This document shows positions 12,616-25,754 of a DNA stretch of 64,000 nucleotides, piece by piece. The notes under the pieces were generated by a model, which made no database searches, was not told the DNA's origin, and saw only the letters and a program-made list of their open reading frames with translations. Position 1 is the stretch's first letter. Each line of letters begins with the position of its first letter. The stretch comes from Eopsaltria australis (Eukaryota > Chordata > Aves > Passeriformes > Petroicidae). The position numbers and the translations under genes were made by a program. The stretch lies in NCBI GenBank assembly GCA_034509425.1, contig JAVTVJ010000438.1:558001-622000 (forward strand), read 5' to 3'.

Positions 12616-12635
12616 AAATACCCCCTGGTGGTGTA
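12616..12635 (-). promoter_or_regulatory. Candidate CTCF binding site
   Basis: The minus strand reads CCACCAGGGGGTA, which matches the core of the vertebrate CTCF motif (CCACCAGGGGGCGC) except near its 3' end. CTCF binds such sites to insulate domains and anchor chromatin loops. The site directly abuts a MIR-like remnant. Only the motif core is seen and occupancy is unknown. Confidence 0.35.
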
Positions 12636-12640
12636 GTTCA

Positions 12641-12725
12641 GTGTCATTTGTCTCCATTTTACAGATGGGGAACCAATGCAAAAAAACTTCCAGTGGTCTC
12701 CCTAAGGTCACTCCAGAGCTTTTGG
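12641..12725 (-). repeat. MIR/CORE-SINE-like remnant
   Basis: TCTCCATTTTACAGATGGGG followed about 30 bases later by CCCTAAGGTCACTCCAGAGC matches the reverse complement of the MIR core, in which a CATTTTACAGATGAGG-type word precedes a CCAAGGTCAC word. The spacing and order are right. It is short and diverged, as expected for an ancient amniote SINE. Confidence 0.6.
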
Positions 12726-15700
12726 CAAGGCTTCAAAATATTATGTCTCTACAATTTTTTTGCTCCTGAAAGAAAAATACTCTGGGCCAAAGCAAAGCTC
12801 GCAAGTACTGTAGCTGGGTTTTGGAGATATTACAACCTGCAGTCAGATTTCTCCTTGTTGCCCAGAGCTACAGAAGATCTACACAGAAGAAGTCTTAGGC
12901 TGGGCTAAATTGTGGCTTACATGGCAGAAACGTAAGTAGGATTTAGTGCTCTAAAAGTGAACACCAAAATGACAAACTGATAGCTCACCCTACAAAAGGA
13001 AAATAACATCATGAAGAGTGGTAAAATGGCTTTAAAATGTAGAGACTAGGGAGAGCAGAACACTCTCCTGTTTCATCCTGATGTAGCAAATAGGTTTGAC
13101 TAAACCAGCTTTCTTAGTATTCTACCCTGTCCTTAGGGGAAAATCCTTGCAATAAATAAACAGAAAACCTGGGTAATGGAGGAGTTCTAATGAGATATTT
13201 TCATAAAAAAAGTTTTTAATACACTGAAATATTTCACTTTGACATTTCCTAAACAAACCTTAACCTTTTCATACTCTTTTAAGAATTGATCAACCCAGCA
13301 AAGAAAACAAGAAAATATATGTATATATTTTAAAATGGAATTAAATAACTCAAAACAAAACATGACATTGACATTCAAAGGAAACACTGGACACATAAAT
13401 TAAATTTCTCAAGCTACAGGGAAATAAACAGCTTATTTCCTGATCCATGCCACATTTTCTGGTTTCATCCAAAACAGATCTTTTTTCACCTGCACTTTTG
13501 GCTCAACCAGGAAATTATTTTCTTTTCACTCAGTTGACTTCTTTTAAACTTCTTTTTAACCCTTCAAACATTGTCCAGCCATGTCCACGTATTCCACCAT
13601 AAGTCTCTTTTCATCATCTCCTTCTTCAAGGCAGTTTAAACTACAAGATTATATAGAGCTTGCTGTGCTAAGGTTATACTGACAGTTCAGATGTGGATCT
13701 GAAATCTGTGGATTTCTTCACCTCAAAGACAGTGGAGGGAGGGATCTGCTTGTTGCAGTTTGTCAAGTACAGCATTGTGCCAGTCCTTTCCCTGCACCTC
13801 AATCCCACTCTCTTCCCTTAAAATATCCACACAACAAATGTGACCACAATAATTCAAGGTCCTACAGCAGGAATAGTAGGAGAACAAGCACACAGCTAAC
13901 GAAAATGGAGCATTAAAAAGGACAGAATGCAGCCTAAATGTCAGAAAATAAAGAAGAGTATTCGGCTTGGGAATAACCTATTGCATTATGTGGAATGTGT
14001 GACCTTGGTAAGCAGCCTGCAGGTCTATACCAAAACTCTGGGCATGCTCCCAGCCTTCATGGCTCCACCTACAGAGACCCCTTGGAGCAGTTCTCAGTGC
14101 ACTCCTGTCGAACATCTGGTGGAAGAATGTGAACCCAGATGCCTCCGTTTTAGATCTAGAGAAATCTGCTTTAATTCCTTGCTTACACTGAGCCCATTAG
14201 ATCAGGGTGGCTCATCTCTTGGATGTGATGGGCTTTGTGGATGAAGAACAGATTGTGCAAGCTGAACTCAAGGAAGATGGAGATTATGCTGACAGGCAAA
14301 AGAAAGCACTGTGAATAGTTTATGGACCCTCTGTGTCAGCCTTTGCACACTGTGAACAGCCGCAAACCGCCTGTTCAGGCAGTGATCTAAGAAAAATCCC
14401 AGAGCCCTCTGTCATGGACAGAGAACACTGAGGCAGAGATCTCTGCCATCCCCATTTGGCTGGAAGACTCCTTTCCATCCTGGCACATGTCCTGGCCTTG
14501 GGTAGCCAGGCTTTTGTCACCTTCTGTTTGGATTACAAGATTGCGATGACACTTTGGAGAATTCAGCTGATACAGCTCCCTGCAGCAATATGAACAACCC
14601 TGACTGTGTCTTACTTGTCCTCTGCTGCCTATACTGACTTCCCTCAGAGCTTACAGCAAAATTCATGGTCTTGTTCTTTATTCTCATAGACTGGGCCCAA
14701 GATACTATAAACACTGCAGAAGGCTCCCATTTGCAGATGTTGTTCTTTGCCATGCTCAGAGTCTGTCAAGTGATGGAGTTTTCTTGGTACCAAGGGACAA
14801 TAATGTGACAAATATTGGTATTTCTAAGGGTGGTTCTTTCACAGATGGTCCCAAGCCTTATGAGTTTTCATTATTGGTACCAGGTTTATTTCTTCAGCAC
14901 GGCTAATCTTGGGTATAAATGTGGATTTGCTCTCTACATGTATTTAAAAAGAGGAAGAAAAAAAGCAAAGTGAAAATCACATTTTGTTGAAAAATATTAA
15001 AGTCCTAAAATCAGATGGAATGTGCTGTTCTGCCCATGGGAATAAGTAATGCCTTGCTAGTGCCAGTGCATACTCTTCTGGAAAGTGCCTAAATCCCTCA
15101 ATAAGGATGGAAGCAGAAAACCAGCATGGAACAGATGTTTGCATATTAGGCTGATATTTGCGTAAGTGCTCAGATGCCCATCTGTGTTTCCACAGTATCT
15201 CTTCTTGACTGGAAGCTCACTGTTGCAATGAAAACACATTCTCTCAGTCCACTTTGACAGAGACTCATAGGCTTGTGCTTTACCTGGCATGTGTTGCACA
15301 TCAGAGAACACAGTTAGTTATTGTGAGCCAGTTCATGAGCACAACTGGTTAAGCCAATGTCTTGTGATTTCCTAGGGAAGTCCATGGTCAACTGCGGCTT
15401 CACAAACAGCCTCTTCTCGTAACATGTAGGGTTTGCTCAGGCCCAAAGCTAATTTTAGGATATGCTTTTATCCCACTCTTTCAGTAAAATGTCCTGTCCC
15501 TCTCTTAAAATTGAAAAAAGTTCTAATTGTGAGGCAGATGAGGTAAACTTGGTTGAAGGAATTTGTCTTTCTGAGCAGTGTGAACAGTCTTTTCGTCTTA
15601 GTTTTCTTTTACTGGTCCTACCTACTTTTCCTGGTCACAGACTGCTCTGAATTTTGTCAATCTAATACCAGGTTTCCAGGCATTTCAGATTGTTTCAAAC

Positions 15701-16814
15701 TCCCAAACTCTCTGTGTTTTTGGAACTAGATATGGAACTATGGTAGATGTAACTTAGTCCAAGCTGCTGACATTCCAGTTTTAGGGTTTGGAGAACTAGT
15801 AGTAAAAAGCAAACCATCTTTCACTCCTTCCAGTGACAACTCATTCTCTCTTTCCACTCCTGTATTATGAAATGTCTTTCTGCAGAGCTAAAAGATATAT
15901 ATTCTGTGGGTGGGAATGGGTGTTTACAGCAATGCTGGGCGTTTAGAAATGCTAAGAGAGATGGATCTTTGCACGGCAGGAAAGGAATATATCCTGACAC
16001 AATGACCTCGAATAAAAATGACAAGTGAGGTCCTCTTTCAGCACAAAGTGATGTCCCCAGAACAGGTATGACACAGTTAAGCAGATCCTTAAAGCTTGGA
16101 TAATGCTGCAGAAGAAAATACCCATGGATGGATACCAGATTTTTTTCCTTACAAACTCTATCTTTCAACATAGGTACTTTTCAATCACACTTTACAAGAA
16201 TGCTGGTATGATCAGTTCTTCGTTGGCATTTTTTTTCTTTTTTTTGTCTTCTGAACACTTTAAAGGCCAAAAATATCTCAATGCCTTTCAAAGTCTTTCA
16301 CATCATGAGAGACACACCTGTAGATTTGTGCAAACTGAAAATGGATGAAATATCACATGCTTCATTGGAACAATCGCAAATAGTCAGAGCTGAAATGAAA
16401 CCCAAATATTCTGAATAGACCATTTTGACCAGTAGTTGTTGTTCAAAATCACCTGCAAAAATAATTCCTACAATCGATTCTGAAGAACAAAGACACTGTA
16501 GAAATGACAAATCTTTCCTCACATACCCTTAGGTCTTTGGAAGGAATGGCTTGAACAAGGCAAAGATTGCAGGGAAAGATAGCATCTTTTCATAGGCAAA
16601 CAGAGAAAAATGGTGTGAAAGAGACGTAAGAGTCTTGTATTTTTTTAGACTGGAAGCATAATATTTCAAATTATAGTGTCTCTTCTAGATCTAAATCCAG
16701 TGTAATAAAATACTCGTTTCAGTCTGTCTGATCAAACTCTGCCTTGCTGATATCCTTAGGCTATCACAGCTGCAACAACATCCTTACTACACTCAAGGTA
16801 TCAAATTCTTTTGC
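12726..16814. other. Unique non-coding sequence
   Basis: No gene, RNA or clear transposon is visible. AT content rises near 13.2-13.5 kb. Short T-runs occur at 16230-16245. Open frames such as 13927-14244 plus and 15821-16171 minus are under 120 codons, without domains, and are not supported by splice context. Confidence 0.5.
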
Positions 16815-17290
16815 CTTATTCAGAGGACTGGAAGGAACCATGACAGGTTATCTAGTCCATCTTCCTGACTTCGGATCAGAATCAAATACACCTATGTCAT
16901 TACCTAAACTTATTTATCTAATGTGTTCTTAAAGACTTCTAATGACAGAGACTGCACAACCTCCTGAAGCAATCCTTGTGTTACCTGAACTTTTTCTTAC
17001 TGCAATTTAAACCCATTACTTCTTTATCCTATCCATCAGGGCCATGGGAATTTCTACCACTCTTTGCCTTTTCCACAGCTTTTTATGCTCTTGAAGACTT
17101 TTACTAACCTCTTAGTTTTGCCTTTTTGAAGTTAAACATGACCTACAATTCTCCAACAATTGTCTCACTGGTCTTTTTCCCTAGGCTTTTCTGACTCTGA
17201 ATTTTATGTATTCCTAATTCTTTCTTTTGCTGCCCTATAGACTGTGTTTGTTCTGGAATTTTCTTGATATCCTAAAGCATTATTTACTCA
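16815..17290 (-). mobile_element. Ancient CR1-type LINE fragment
   Basis: The minus-strand CR1/L3 3' region can be followed: GGACTGGAAGGAACCATGAC, GGTTATCTAGTCCATCTTCC, ACAGAGACTGCACAACCTCC, then AATTTAAACCCATTACTTCT. These correspond to the 'gaaggaaccttgagaggtcatctagtcca ... tgcctcctgaacc ... tttaaacccattacttct' order seen in old amniote CR1 copies. Divergence is heavy and the right end is uncertain by about 100 bases. No coding capacity remains. Confidence 0.8.
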
Positions 17291-17624
17291 CTGGTGTGGA
17301 ATATGAAGCATGATCCCAAAACAGAGTGAGCTTAGAGAGTAATCTCACACTTCCAGGAACCAGTGACCTTCCCTACCTCAAATTAATATCCCTAGAGCAC
17401 AACAGTCTATTGGCACCCAAACTCGAGGTGAATATGCATGCTTTTATCTTTGAAAAAAATGTTTGATCCCAAGAGAAGGTAATAGCAGCAAACTAATGCA
17501 TGCTTCCATGAAGGGGAACAATTCTGGGGCGTCTAGAAGAAAATAAATATTTTGTAGTAATAAGAATTGCCATTTTCACATGGACACGTTGCAGGCTCTT
17601 AGCATCACACACAATGCAGAAGAT
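17291..17624. other. Unique non-coding spacer
   Basis: Nothing recognisable lies between the CR1 copy and the following MIR-like piece. It has ordinary AT-rich composition and could include the most decayed end of the CR1. Confidence 0.4.
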
Positions 17625-17715
17625 AATTATTAGCATCAACCCAACTTATCAGATGGGAAAAGCACAGTACAAAGAAATAATGAGATGAAGCCCAAAGCCA
17701 CATAATGAGAAATAA
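17625..17715 (-). repeat. MIR/CORE-SINE-like remnant
   Basis: AATTATTAGCATCAACCCAA, CTTATCAGATGGGAAAAGCA and GATGAAGCCCAAAGCCACAT follow the reverse-complement MIR order (tri-nucleotide TTATTA region, then ACAGATGGGGAAA, then GACTTGCCCAAGGCCACA). It is diverged but collinear, so an ancient SINE is likely. Confidence 0.5.
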
Positions 17716-20019
17716 ATATAGAGATGAACAGAAAAGAAGATTTCCTGATTTTTCTTAGGTGTTTTTTTATTTTATTTTCCTGCACCACTGCAGACTCACG
17801 CTGAGTTTTTCTCTCACCTTAAGGGAAGCTGACTAAGACCAGGTTCAGGCTGGAATCCACTGATGAAGTGGGGCAGAGAAGTCAGCTGAGCAAAGAAAGT
17901 GAACTTTCTTCATATACCACGACTGGAGTAATGCAATTTACCCTGCTGGAGCTGTATCAGATCAATGTGATGTCATTCATCTTCCACCCAGTGCCCAGGT
18001 AATGCTTTTACCTCTTTGCCTTCAACAGAGAGGCTAAAGAATAAACTGGGATTAACTTTCACAGAGTTTTATTGCACAACAAGTGTGTAAAAAATGATTT
18101 TAAGTGACCTAGATGATATCTTTTCACATCAGTGTTTAGCAGTATCTGCTTCTGTAGATGGTGTAGCTGTTAGTACTGTAAGGATCCCTTAGGACAAACT
18201 CTTGTTGTAACACATTTTCTCTGCACCAAAGCCTACATAAATGTTAAATGAAGCCACTTTAAACAAATATAGGTAACAGAGGGAGAATAATCCTGTTACC
18301 AGAATCAGCATTGCAGTCACTAAGTCATAATATTTTATTTATTTATTATGCCATAATACCTATAACAAAAGTAACTAGATGCCATAAAATAATACTTACA
18401 GACACAGAAGTTGAAATGACTCACCTTAACCAACCCTTCACAAAAGCTCCTCTCATTCACAGTATCCAGGGAAAGAAAGAAAAGAAAGTAGAGCCCCTTT
18501 CCAATCCCAAGTAACACTTAGTCACATGCCTGGCTGAGCACAGGAGCTGTAGCACAAGATGCTTTCAAAAACACAGCCTCCAAAACAGCTTTAGATCACC
18601 ATGCAGCACCCAGGGTGTGGACCTTACAGCTGTAAAGGAGACAGAGAAAAGAAACATCCTTTTTCCAAATGTGGCCTATTGTCAGCTACTGGATTGATCC
18701 AAGCCAGACAATGGAAGAGTGATAGAGTGGGTAAAAGGAAGGGGAATAAGGTTCTCAGCATGATGGACAGCAAACATAGCAAGGTAAAGGGAGCCAAAGA
18801 ACTGCACCTTGTGCCATGAGAAAACCCAGAAATATATCAAAAGTAGGGAGCAGGGGTATCTGTGCTGCATGTGGAGAGTTAAGTTAGGTATTTGTGAGAA
18901 GAAGGCGATCTGGTCAGAAACAGAGAAAGAAAAGCTGTCAATGCCATAACTGCTCACGGTGAGGGAATAAAATAGGACCTCCTTGGCCAATATAAATCTA
19001 TACTGAAAAAAAAAGTTACTCTGAAGAGCTCTCAGCAGAAAAACAGCAAACACAACTACCCTCCATTATTCTCAGCAAATCACTTGATTTTGCCTCTTCT
19101 GGCACTTGTGGTCCACCTCTCCCAAACTCAGCCTTTGCAATTTCTTTAACACTCAGGGGCTGAACAGATAGCAAGGGAGAGTGCAGGGAGACAACAGAGT
19201 GACCAATGAAAAGAAAATCAGCACACTCTTTCAAGCACCTCTTTCTTCCATGCCACATCTTTTTTTTTTATCTTTTCCTTCCAAAGAGGGACATGAAAAC
19301 AGCATAATGCAGAGGCATTCAGATGGCACTGCCAACACAGTGCTTAGGAAAACAGTCCCTCCCTGACTCTGATAATTTAGCTTTGTTTTAGTTTCAAGCT
19401 AATGAACATTTATGCTGTAGCCAATCTTCAATTTATACCCATCTAGTCCAAAGCACAATTATATGCTGAGCAGAAAATGCAGCTTTGACTCATAATAATA
19501 AGATTGGCACTGTGTCTGGCAGCTTTTCACTCTTCCTTTTCATGCCTGCAGCCGTATCAGTTGGGCAAAGCTTTTGCCATATTTCCTAACAAAAGGTCAG
19601 GCTGGCAGACAGAAGGGGAGGACTGGGGGCTATGTAGTGCTGGAGTAGGACACCTTCTGAGATGTCCAGCATTTCCCAGAAAGAGATATAGGAGAGGCAT
19701 TTTCTCAGAGAGCTGCCTATGTTAAAGAAAATAACAAGAAATGTTTTTCACTCTAGTATTTTTTTGCTAATTTTGCTAATCCAGATGATTCTGTCTTTGC
19801 TCGCAAAAGACTCTGGTTCACACAAGTCCACTGTAAGTTAGTCCTTTACCCGTACAGACCTAGTCCTAGGGTGCATTTGATGGTGCACCCTGATGGTGGC
19901 AAGTGTGCTCGGACATTTCCAACTACTTTTGATACAGTCTTGTCTATTCAAGACTCCCTGGCAGACTTTCCTCTAGGAAAGGTGGTACTGTGCTTAATTT
20001 GAAAGTCAAGACGTATCAG
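17716..20019. other. Unique non-coding sequence
   Basis: No gene is recognised. Around 18395-18430 there is a faint resemblance to another minus-strand MIR core (CTTACAGACACAGAAGTTGA), too weak to call on its own. Open frames at 18682-19053 minus and 18601-18819 plus have no recognisable domain and overlap each other. Confidence 0.45.
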
Positions 20020-20205
20020 TGGTGCTCTTGGCTTTGTTGTTGACTTGCATGAGATACCAAAGCCATCCCTTAATCTCCCTCTCTCTGCTTCATTTTCTTC
20101 ATCAGTAAAATAAAGTGAACAATAACCAATTCTCCCATGCAGCAGACTCTGGACTAGTCAGTGTCAGTTGCAAATGTGCTTTGAGATTGCAGAGTGTAAG
20201 TTAGA
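20020..20205 (+). repeat. MIR/L2-like CORE remnant
   Basis: GGTGCTCTTGGCTTTGTTGT, CTTAATCTCCCTCTCTCTGC, TTCATTTTCTTCATCAGTAA, then AAATGTGCTTTGAGATTGCA match the plus-strand MIR/L2 order (gctctgccact, cttaacctctctgtgcctca, tttcctcatctgtaaaatg, then a ...gctttgagat end). The GCTTTGAGAT end resembles the L2-type 3' end. It is old and strongly diverged. Confidence 0.55.
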
Positions 20206-20721
20206 AAAGAGTTGAAGAAGATAAGTGTCCCATAGCCATCCTTTGGAATCCTCTCACAATTTCAGCTATACATCCATTTGTTTATGTCTGGTATAGAGTC
20301 ACTGCTGCAAAGTAATGCACTGAAAAAGTTCCTGGTGAAGAATTCTGTTGAGCATAATGATTCTCACTCTGTCTGGAAGGTGACTAAGAACAGATTTAGT
20401 CCTGTTCGGCATCTTCTTTCTTTTGGCATAACACCAGAGCCTATTGCATTTTCACCTGCTTAGTGCAGTGGGGCACCAGCTTGTCCTTCATGTGAATGCC
20501 TTTATTTCTTTATTTTTTCAGCAATGGGAAAGTGTTCTACCTGGCCTCTTTGGGGAGAATATCATGCACAGTTGGTGGTGCCCAGAAGGGAGAAGCAGAT
20601 GCTGTTGAGATACTCATGGTGTCCAAAATAGAAAGCAATTTATATGGACAATTAAGAAGAGCCACACGGGACTTTGGTGGTTGGAAGCTACAAGTCTCTA
20701 AGCAGGAAATTTCTAGGACTT
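20206..20721. other. Unique non-coding sequence
   Basis: No repeat is recognised. A strong acceptor-like pyrimidine tract ending TTTTTTCAG (20511-20521) precedes an open frame at 20496-20723, but no donor or domain supports an exon. Confidence 0.4.
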
Positions 20722-20738
20722 AAAAAAAAAAAAAAAAA
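20722..20738 (+). repeat. Poly-A tract (17 A)
   Basis: This is an uninterrupted run of 17 A following GGACTT. It could be the tail of an unrecognised retrocopy, but no AATAAA or gene-like sequence is seen just upstream. Confidence 0.95.
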
Positions 20739-23700
20739 CTGAATTCACCTGAGGCCATGCAAGAGAAGAAAAGTTATATTGAGAGAACAATCCCCAAGTT
20801 CATTCACTAGGGCTTTCAGCTCCTGATTTGCAGTAGAAATGCAGTATGTGGTCCTGTCATCAACAGGATTTAGAAGATAGAGAGCAGTCATCACAGAACA
20901 GGTATGAAATTGTCAGCAAGAGTAGAGGCAAAGCAAGCCAGGGCCTTTAAAAAAATACTAAAATAGGGTGTCTGAAAGTCTCTCTGTCTTGACTCTCACC
21001 TGCCGTGATGCCTACCCTCCTCTGACTCTCTGTGCCCTAGCTCCTCCAGAATATTTTCTCTTCTCAGTCGTGACATCACACAGGAAAAAGACTTGATGAA
21101 GGGACAGAAATATGGTGGAATGGGTTACACATCTGACATTTGTTTTCTTATCATTCTTTTTGTTCATTTGGCATTGGGCAGATGGAGAATGTCAGAATTT
21201 TCTGTTGACCTGACATTTTTCCTGCTGCTTCATCAATTAAGAGGGTTTCTGATTCAGGCAGAAAGGAGTTAAATCAATCTGCTTCAGAACAACCCTAAGA
21301 AATCACTCAATTCTTTAAAAAGTCTCTGGAGGGGTGGTTGCTATAGCCTGAGGGATGTGCAAGCTGAAGGCTCAGCAGCCACACTGACATTCGCAGGCAT
21401 AAACCTTTAGGAGAAAGGACAGATATTACGTGGCTTTGTCCCTTCCCTAGTTGCCTACAGAGCTAAGTGCATTGTCTGCACTTGCTTGTTCCCTAGACAT
21501 TGCTTGGGGCTGTCTTGTTAGGTCTGGAGTCCCACTGAGAATATGCTGCCTCTCAGCAACACAAAAAACAGGAGGGCATTTCTCACTCCACAGCCAGAGC
21601 TGGAACCCGCTGAGCAGGAGCACTGAGAAATCATGCATTGACTCACTCCTTGCTTATTTGCACATGTGAAGTTGGGCCACCTCAAAAATCTCCTAATGAA
21701 CCATCACCCTGCAGGATGGTATGAGTTTCTTCTCCAGTTCTTTGGCTGCTGAACTGAACAGTTTTAGCTGAGTAGCTCCAAGGCTTCTGCTGCATGCAAT
21801 GTGGGATCTCACAGGGCGTTTCTCCTCTGGCCGCTTAAATCAGATAGAATCTCTGAAAACAGCTTTCCTGAAGCAGCCTGTCTCTCACTAGACTGAAATT
21901 ATCATTTGCAAAAAAGGAAGGGATGGATTGGTGAGACTAGATATAGGAGCCTACTTACTTCAGATATGCTGAAGTATGTATTTTACCTGCTTGTTTCATT
22001 CAGATTTTGCTGATGAAAGGAAGTATTTTCCATCAAGGAATGAAGGCTCTACTTTGTTGCAGCATCTTTTACTCATCTTCCCTCACCATCTCTAACAGCT
22101 AGGTTTCCCATCAAAACCTAATTTTGTATTTTCATGTCCTTTTACTGGATATTATGCTGCTAAGCCCTGGCATTGTATGAGCTAGAGTGATTTTTTTCTC
22201 TTATTTTAGTTTTTCCTCTTGTCCAAATAGCATGTGTCTCACTCATTCTTTCCTCAGTACTGTTTTAGACACAACACATAGAGATCTTTAGGCAAAGTAG
22301 ATCTCTGTGTGGTTACATCATCTTCAATTTCTTGCTATATGATATATTTTGTCAATCTGAATAAGAATTTAGCTCCTAAGACATAATACCATAACTGAGG
22401 AAATGCAGTTCACATAGCATTTGGGTCCTTGGTCTGAATCATGAAGAACAGGTTCATGAAATTTCTCTCTCATAAAATGAACAGTTGGTTAATACATATT
22501 CTTCAGCAGAGCTCTTTCTTTTTCTGAGAAAATCTTCTAAACAGAAGTTTCATTGAAACCTGTTCATTACAAGAAAAATACCTGGTGTCTAATAACTCAA
22601 AGCTTCCCATGGAATGGAATAGAAAGATTTCTGTGGAATAATTCAGAACTGCTTCTGCTGATAAGGTCTTTAGCCAAGATAGCCAGAAGGTTCTTTGGAT
22701 ATGTCTTCACTGTTGCTTTCCAGAGAAAGCACTACAGAAGAAGGATTTATTCCCCAGAATAAAAGGCTAGCATGGAAAAGCAGAGTCCACAGGCATCATC
22801 AGAAACTTGGTATATCTAAGCCCACAGCTTCACCACCTTGGCAGGCATGTGAGAGGAATAAATATGATACCAGCCTGCTGCTAGTCAGCAGAACGTCTTG
22901 GCATAAGAACATCAAGCAGGAGATCCAGAGTCCTCTGTCTGATACCTGTCATTAGCCAGGACACATGCACAAAGATTCCTGCTTCCCCACTTCAGAACTG
23001 CTCAGACAGATGTGAAGGTCAAAGGAATGATGTGGCTGTGCTGTGGCATGCCCCCACTCAGTGTGCATTAAAAGCCTTATTCCATAGGGATGAGGAAAAA
23101 AAAAGGGAAATTAAATTTATACCTTTTTTCTTTCTACCAAGTGCCAGGAGTTGTTTTAGCTGCAAGAGACACTCTAGAGAAAGGGGCTGACAGGCAGAAG
23201 GAGGGAAGTAGGAACAGTAGAACAAGACAAGATTAACCAGCAGGAAATGGGTGAAGAAATCAAAAGTGGAAGGTCAGCAAAGCAGGAAAAAGAAAGGGGA
23301 GCAAGTATAAAAGCATATGGAAATAACTGAGATAATTCAAAGGTAGTTGCAAAAATAAGGAGGAGAGAAAACATTCACTGTGCAGACATTGAACAGAAGG
23401 CAACTGTAAAGGTTATCAATTCCAGCCTCCAAATACTACAGACAACAATGGAAGAGACTTTAATTGAAAAATATCCGTAACTTCAGCTTCAATCCCCATT
23501 CCCATTCTAAGTCAGAAAACACTGAAACCTCACAACACTTGATGCAAAAGAGAAAATGCTGCAGTGATTATAACATGTCCAGCCAAGACAATGGGAAGGA
23601 TGAAGGGCTTTGGGAAGGACTCAGACTCCTGCAGTTGCAGGCAGGTTGGCACATTCTGGTACTTCTTGAGAGTGCATCATGCTCAGTACGCTTATAGAGG

Positions 23701-24094
23701 AAGACCAGGGGGACAGTCACTCTAAACAATCCTTGCTCTTCAGTCCAGAAGGAAATCTTTCCCAATGCCACATACAATCAATGCTTTTAATTCAAGACAC
23801 ATCAGTCAGGCAGTACCACCAGGAGAAACAGCATAGCCCACCGACTATTCTGTCTTTAGCCTTGGATAATTTCTTGTTTGGGTAATTTAATGCTTCAAAG
23901 GAAGATCAATTTGCCCTCTCCCCACTCCTCATTCCTCCCATCGTCACATATACATCTAAGAGAATAAAGAACTGGGAAATGAAGGGACTTCCTTCTTTAA
24001 CCCAATAGTGGTCGGTGGGAGCTCTGAAGCATGAAATTAATTAATTAAAATATAAATGCAGTGTAATTCCTTCTATGAACTCAGCAAGCTCTAC
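20739..24094. other. Unique non-coding sequence
   Basis: No gene or confident transposon is visible across about 3.3 kb. The open frames are under 90 codons. Purine-rich patches occur near 23.2-23.4 kb on the plus strand. Confidence 0.5.
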
Positions 24095-24552
24095 TTTTTA
24101 ATTATTTAAGTTCCTTGCCCTTGTTATCCTGTATGGGAGACCAGAACTTCATTCCTTTGAAGTTTAGAAATCTTCTCCTGATTTCCCAGCTAATTTATAC
24201 TCATCTGATCTTTTAGCACTCCTTTACTTCAGCTGAAACAATTCTCCATCCTGGTATTTACAAAGAGTGCATTTATGAAGAGAAACTGCACTCTTTCTCA
24301 TCTTCCTTTTGCAAGTCTAACTGAGCCTCCCACACACACTTTCTAAAGGTCTGTCACTTTCCCTCACCATCCTCACAACTCACTTTCCCCTTTTTGACCA
24401 GAAGTGACCCAAATTGGCCGCAATATTTTAAGTGAGGCCTCCTGAGTCCCTCATATCAGTGTACTACTAAAATACTTCCCTTTCTGAAAATATCCTTGCC
24501 TGATATATCCCAGAATCACATTAATCCTTTTCAAGGCAATGTCATATTCCAG
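24095..24552 (-). mobile_element. Ancient CR1-type LINE fragment
   Basis: The minus-strand CR1 order is clear in the right half: GACCAGAAGTGACCCAAATT, AGTGAGGCCTCCTGAGTCCC, TGATATATCCCAGAATCACA, then TTAATCCTTTTCAAGGCAAT. These match 'tgcccagaactg ... cagatgaggcctcaccag ... atatatcccagaatga(c)att ... gcctttttcgcaac'. The left half (TAATTTATACTCATCTGATC, CATCCTGGTATTTACAAAGA) matches more weakly. All reading frames are destroyed. Confidence 0.75.
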
Positions 24553-25754
24553 CAAAAAGGCAAAGAAAATGTGAAGCAGAAAAGGGAGATGCTGAAAAGA
24601 AAAAATGAAAGCATCCTGAGGAACAACAGAGAATTCTGGAGAGAGAAAAAAAGAAAAACCAACTGCCCTGCAAACGTAAAGACATAATCAGCTTTGTAGA
24701 AAAGGTAATTCAAAGGAATAATGGAAAGTCAGAAAGCTGAGGCAAGGCACATCTGCACAAAATCACAGCACTCTAGCTTTGCACGACCTCTCAGCTTCAT
24801 GCCAAGCCTCTGACACTGCTTGCTAATGTCAGCATTTTGGCAAAAGCAGGACTGACAGCATCACACTGGCGAGGGGGGGACCTGAGTGCAAGGAAGGCAG
24901 GGTGCTTGGATCTGTCTCCTGAGTGCAGGGCTGGCCCTCTGCAGCCAAACTCATGGATTGTCTTTCCAGGGTGTGGTGCTTTTTGCCCAGTAATTTAAGG
25001 ATTAGCACTCCCTGCATGCTTGGGTGTGCATATGCGTGTGTGTTGGATATGTATGTGTTTGATATACAAAACCTACAGAGCCCTAAAATTTAAAGGGTAA
25101 TATTTTTTAATAAAAATATTTCACTGTCCCATAGACATGCAAATATTGTCCTTTAACCTGCTAAAGAATATAATGGAAGATCTTGGAGTGCTTTAAGAAT
25201 ATTAATGAGATGTTACAATAGTCCCCAGGCAGTGTATGCTTATGTATTTTCTGTGTATTCCACCAGGAGATGAAGTGAGTCCTGCACTAAGTTGCCTCGC
25301 TACTTTCTGTAGTGAAATGTGATTATGCTTTTTCTTTTAGTTATTATGTTGAAGAAGAACTTCAACATTGAAGCATTTTGCAGAACTTTAAAACAGAAGG
25401 TGGAGGAATAGATAAAGCTCTACATTTTGCTGCTATACAGTAAAGTTGATGGGTTTTGCCTTGTAAAAAGACAAATATATAAATATAACCCAACAAATAT
25501 TCTCATGAGTGGGTTGTAGAGCAGCACCTTTGTTTCTGCCAGTGCAGAAGGAAGCTTAACTTGCAGCAGACACACGATATGTCAATTCATTTCCATTGTA
25601 TTGGCAAGAAGGAACACACAGAAGACAGATTTATCAAGCTATCTGATAGTCTAAGAGCCAAGAATTCTTCTTCCAGCTCTCTTCTCTCCTCTCCTCTCTG
25701 CTTTCCTCCATACACACACATGCACAAATAAAGGCAAATCTGCCGCTCTTGCAA
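24553..25754. other. Unique non-coding sequence
   Basis: No gene or transposon is recognised. A patch near 25020-25065 is GT-rich (TGTGCATATGCGTGTGTGTT), and a pyrimidine-rich patch CTCTCTTCTCTCCTCTCCTC ends near 25700. The interval is otherwise AT-rich unique DNA. Confidence 0.5.

Noticed and set aside
20722..20738. Poly-A tract as the tail of a processed pseudogene
   Set aside because: There is no polyadenylation signal, gene-like sequence or target duplication visible upstream.
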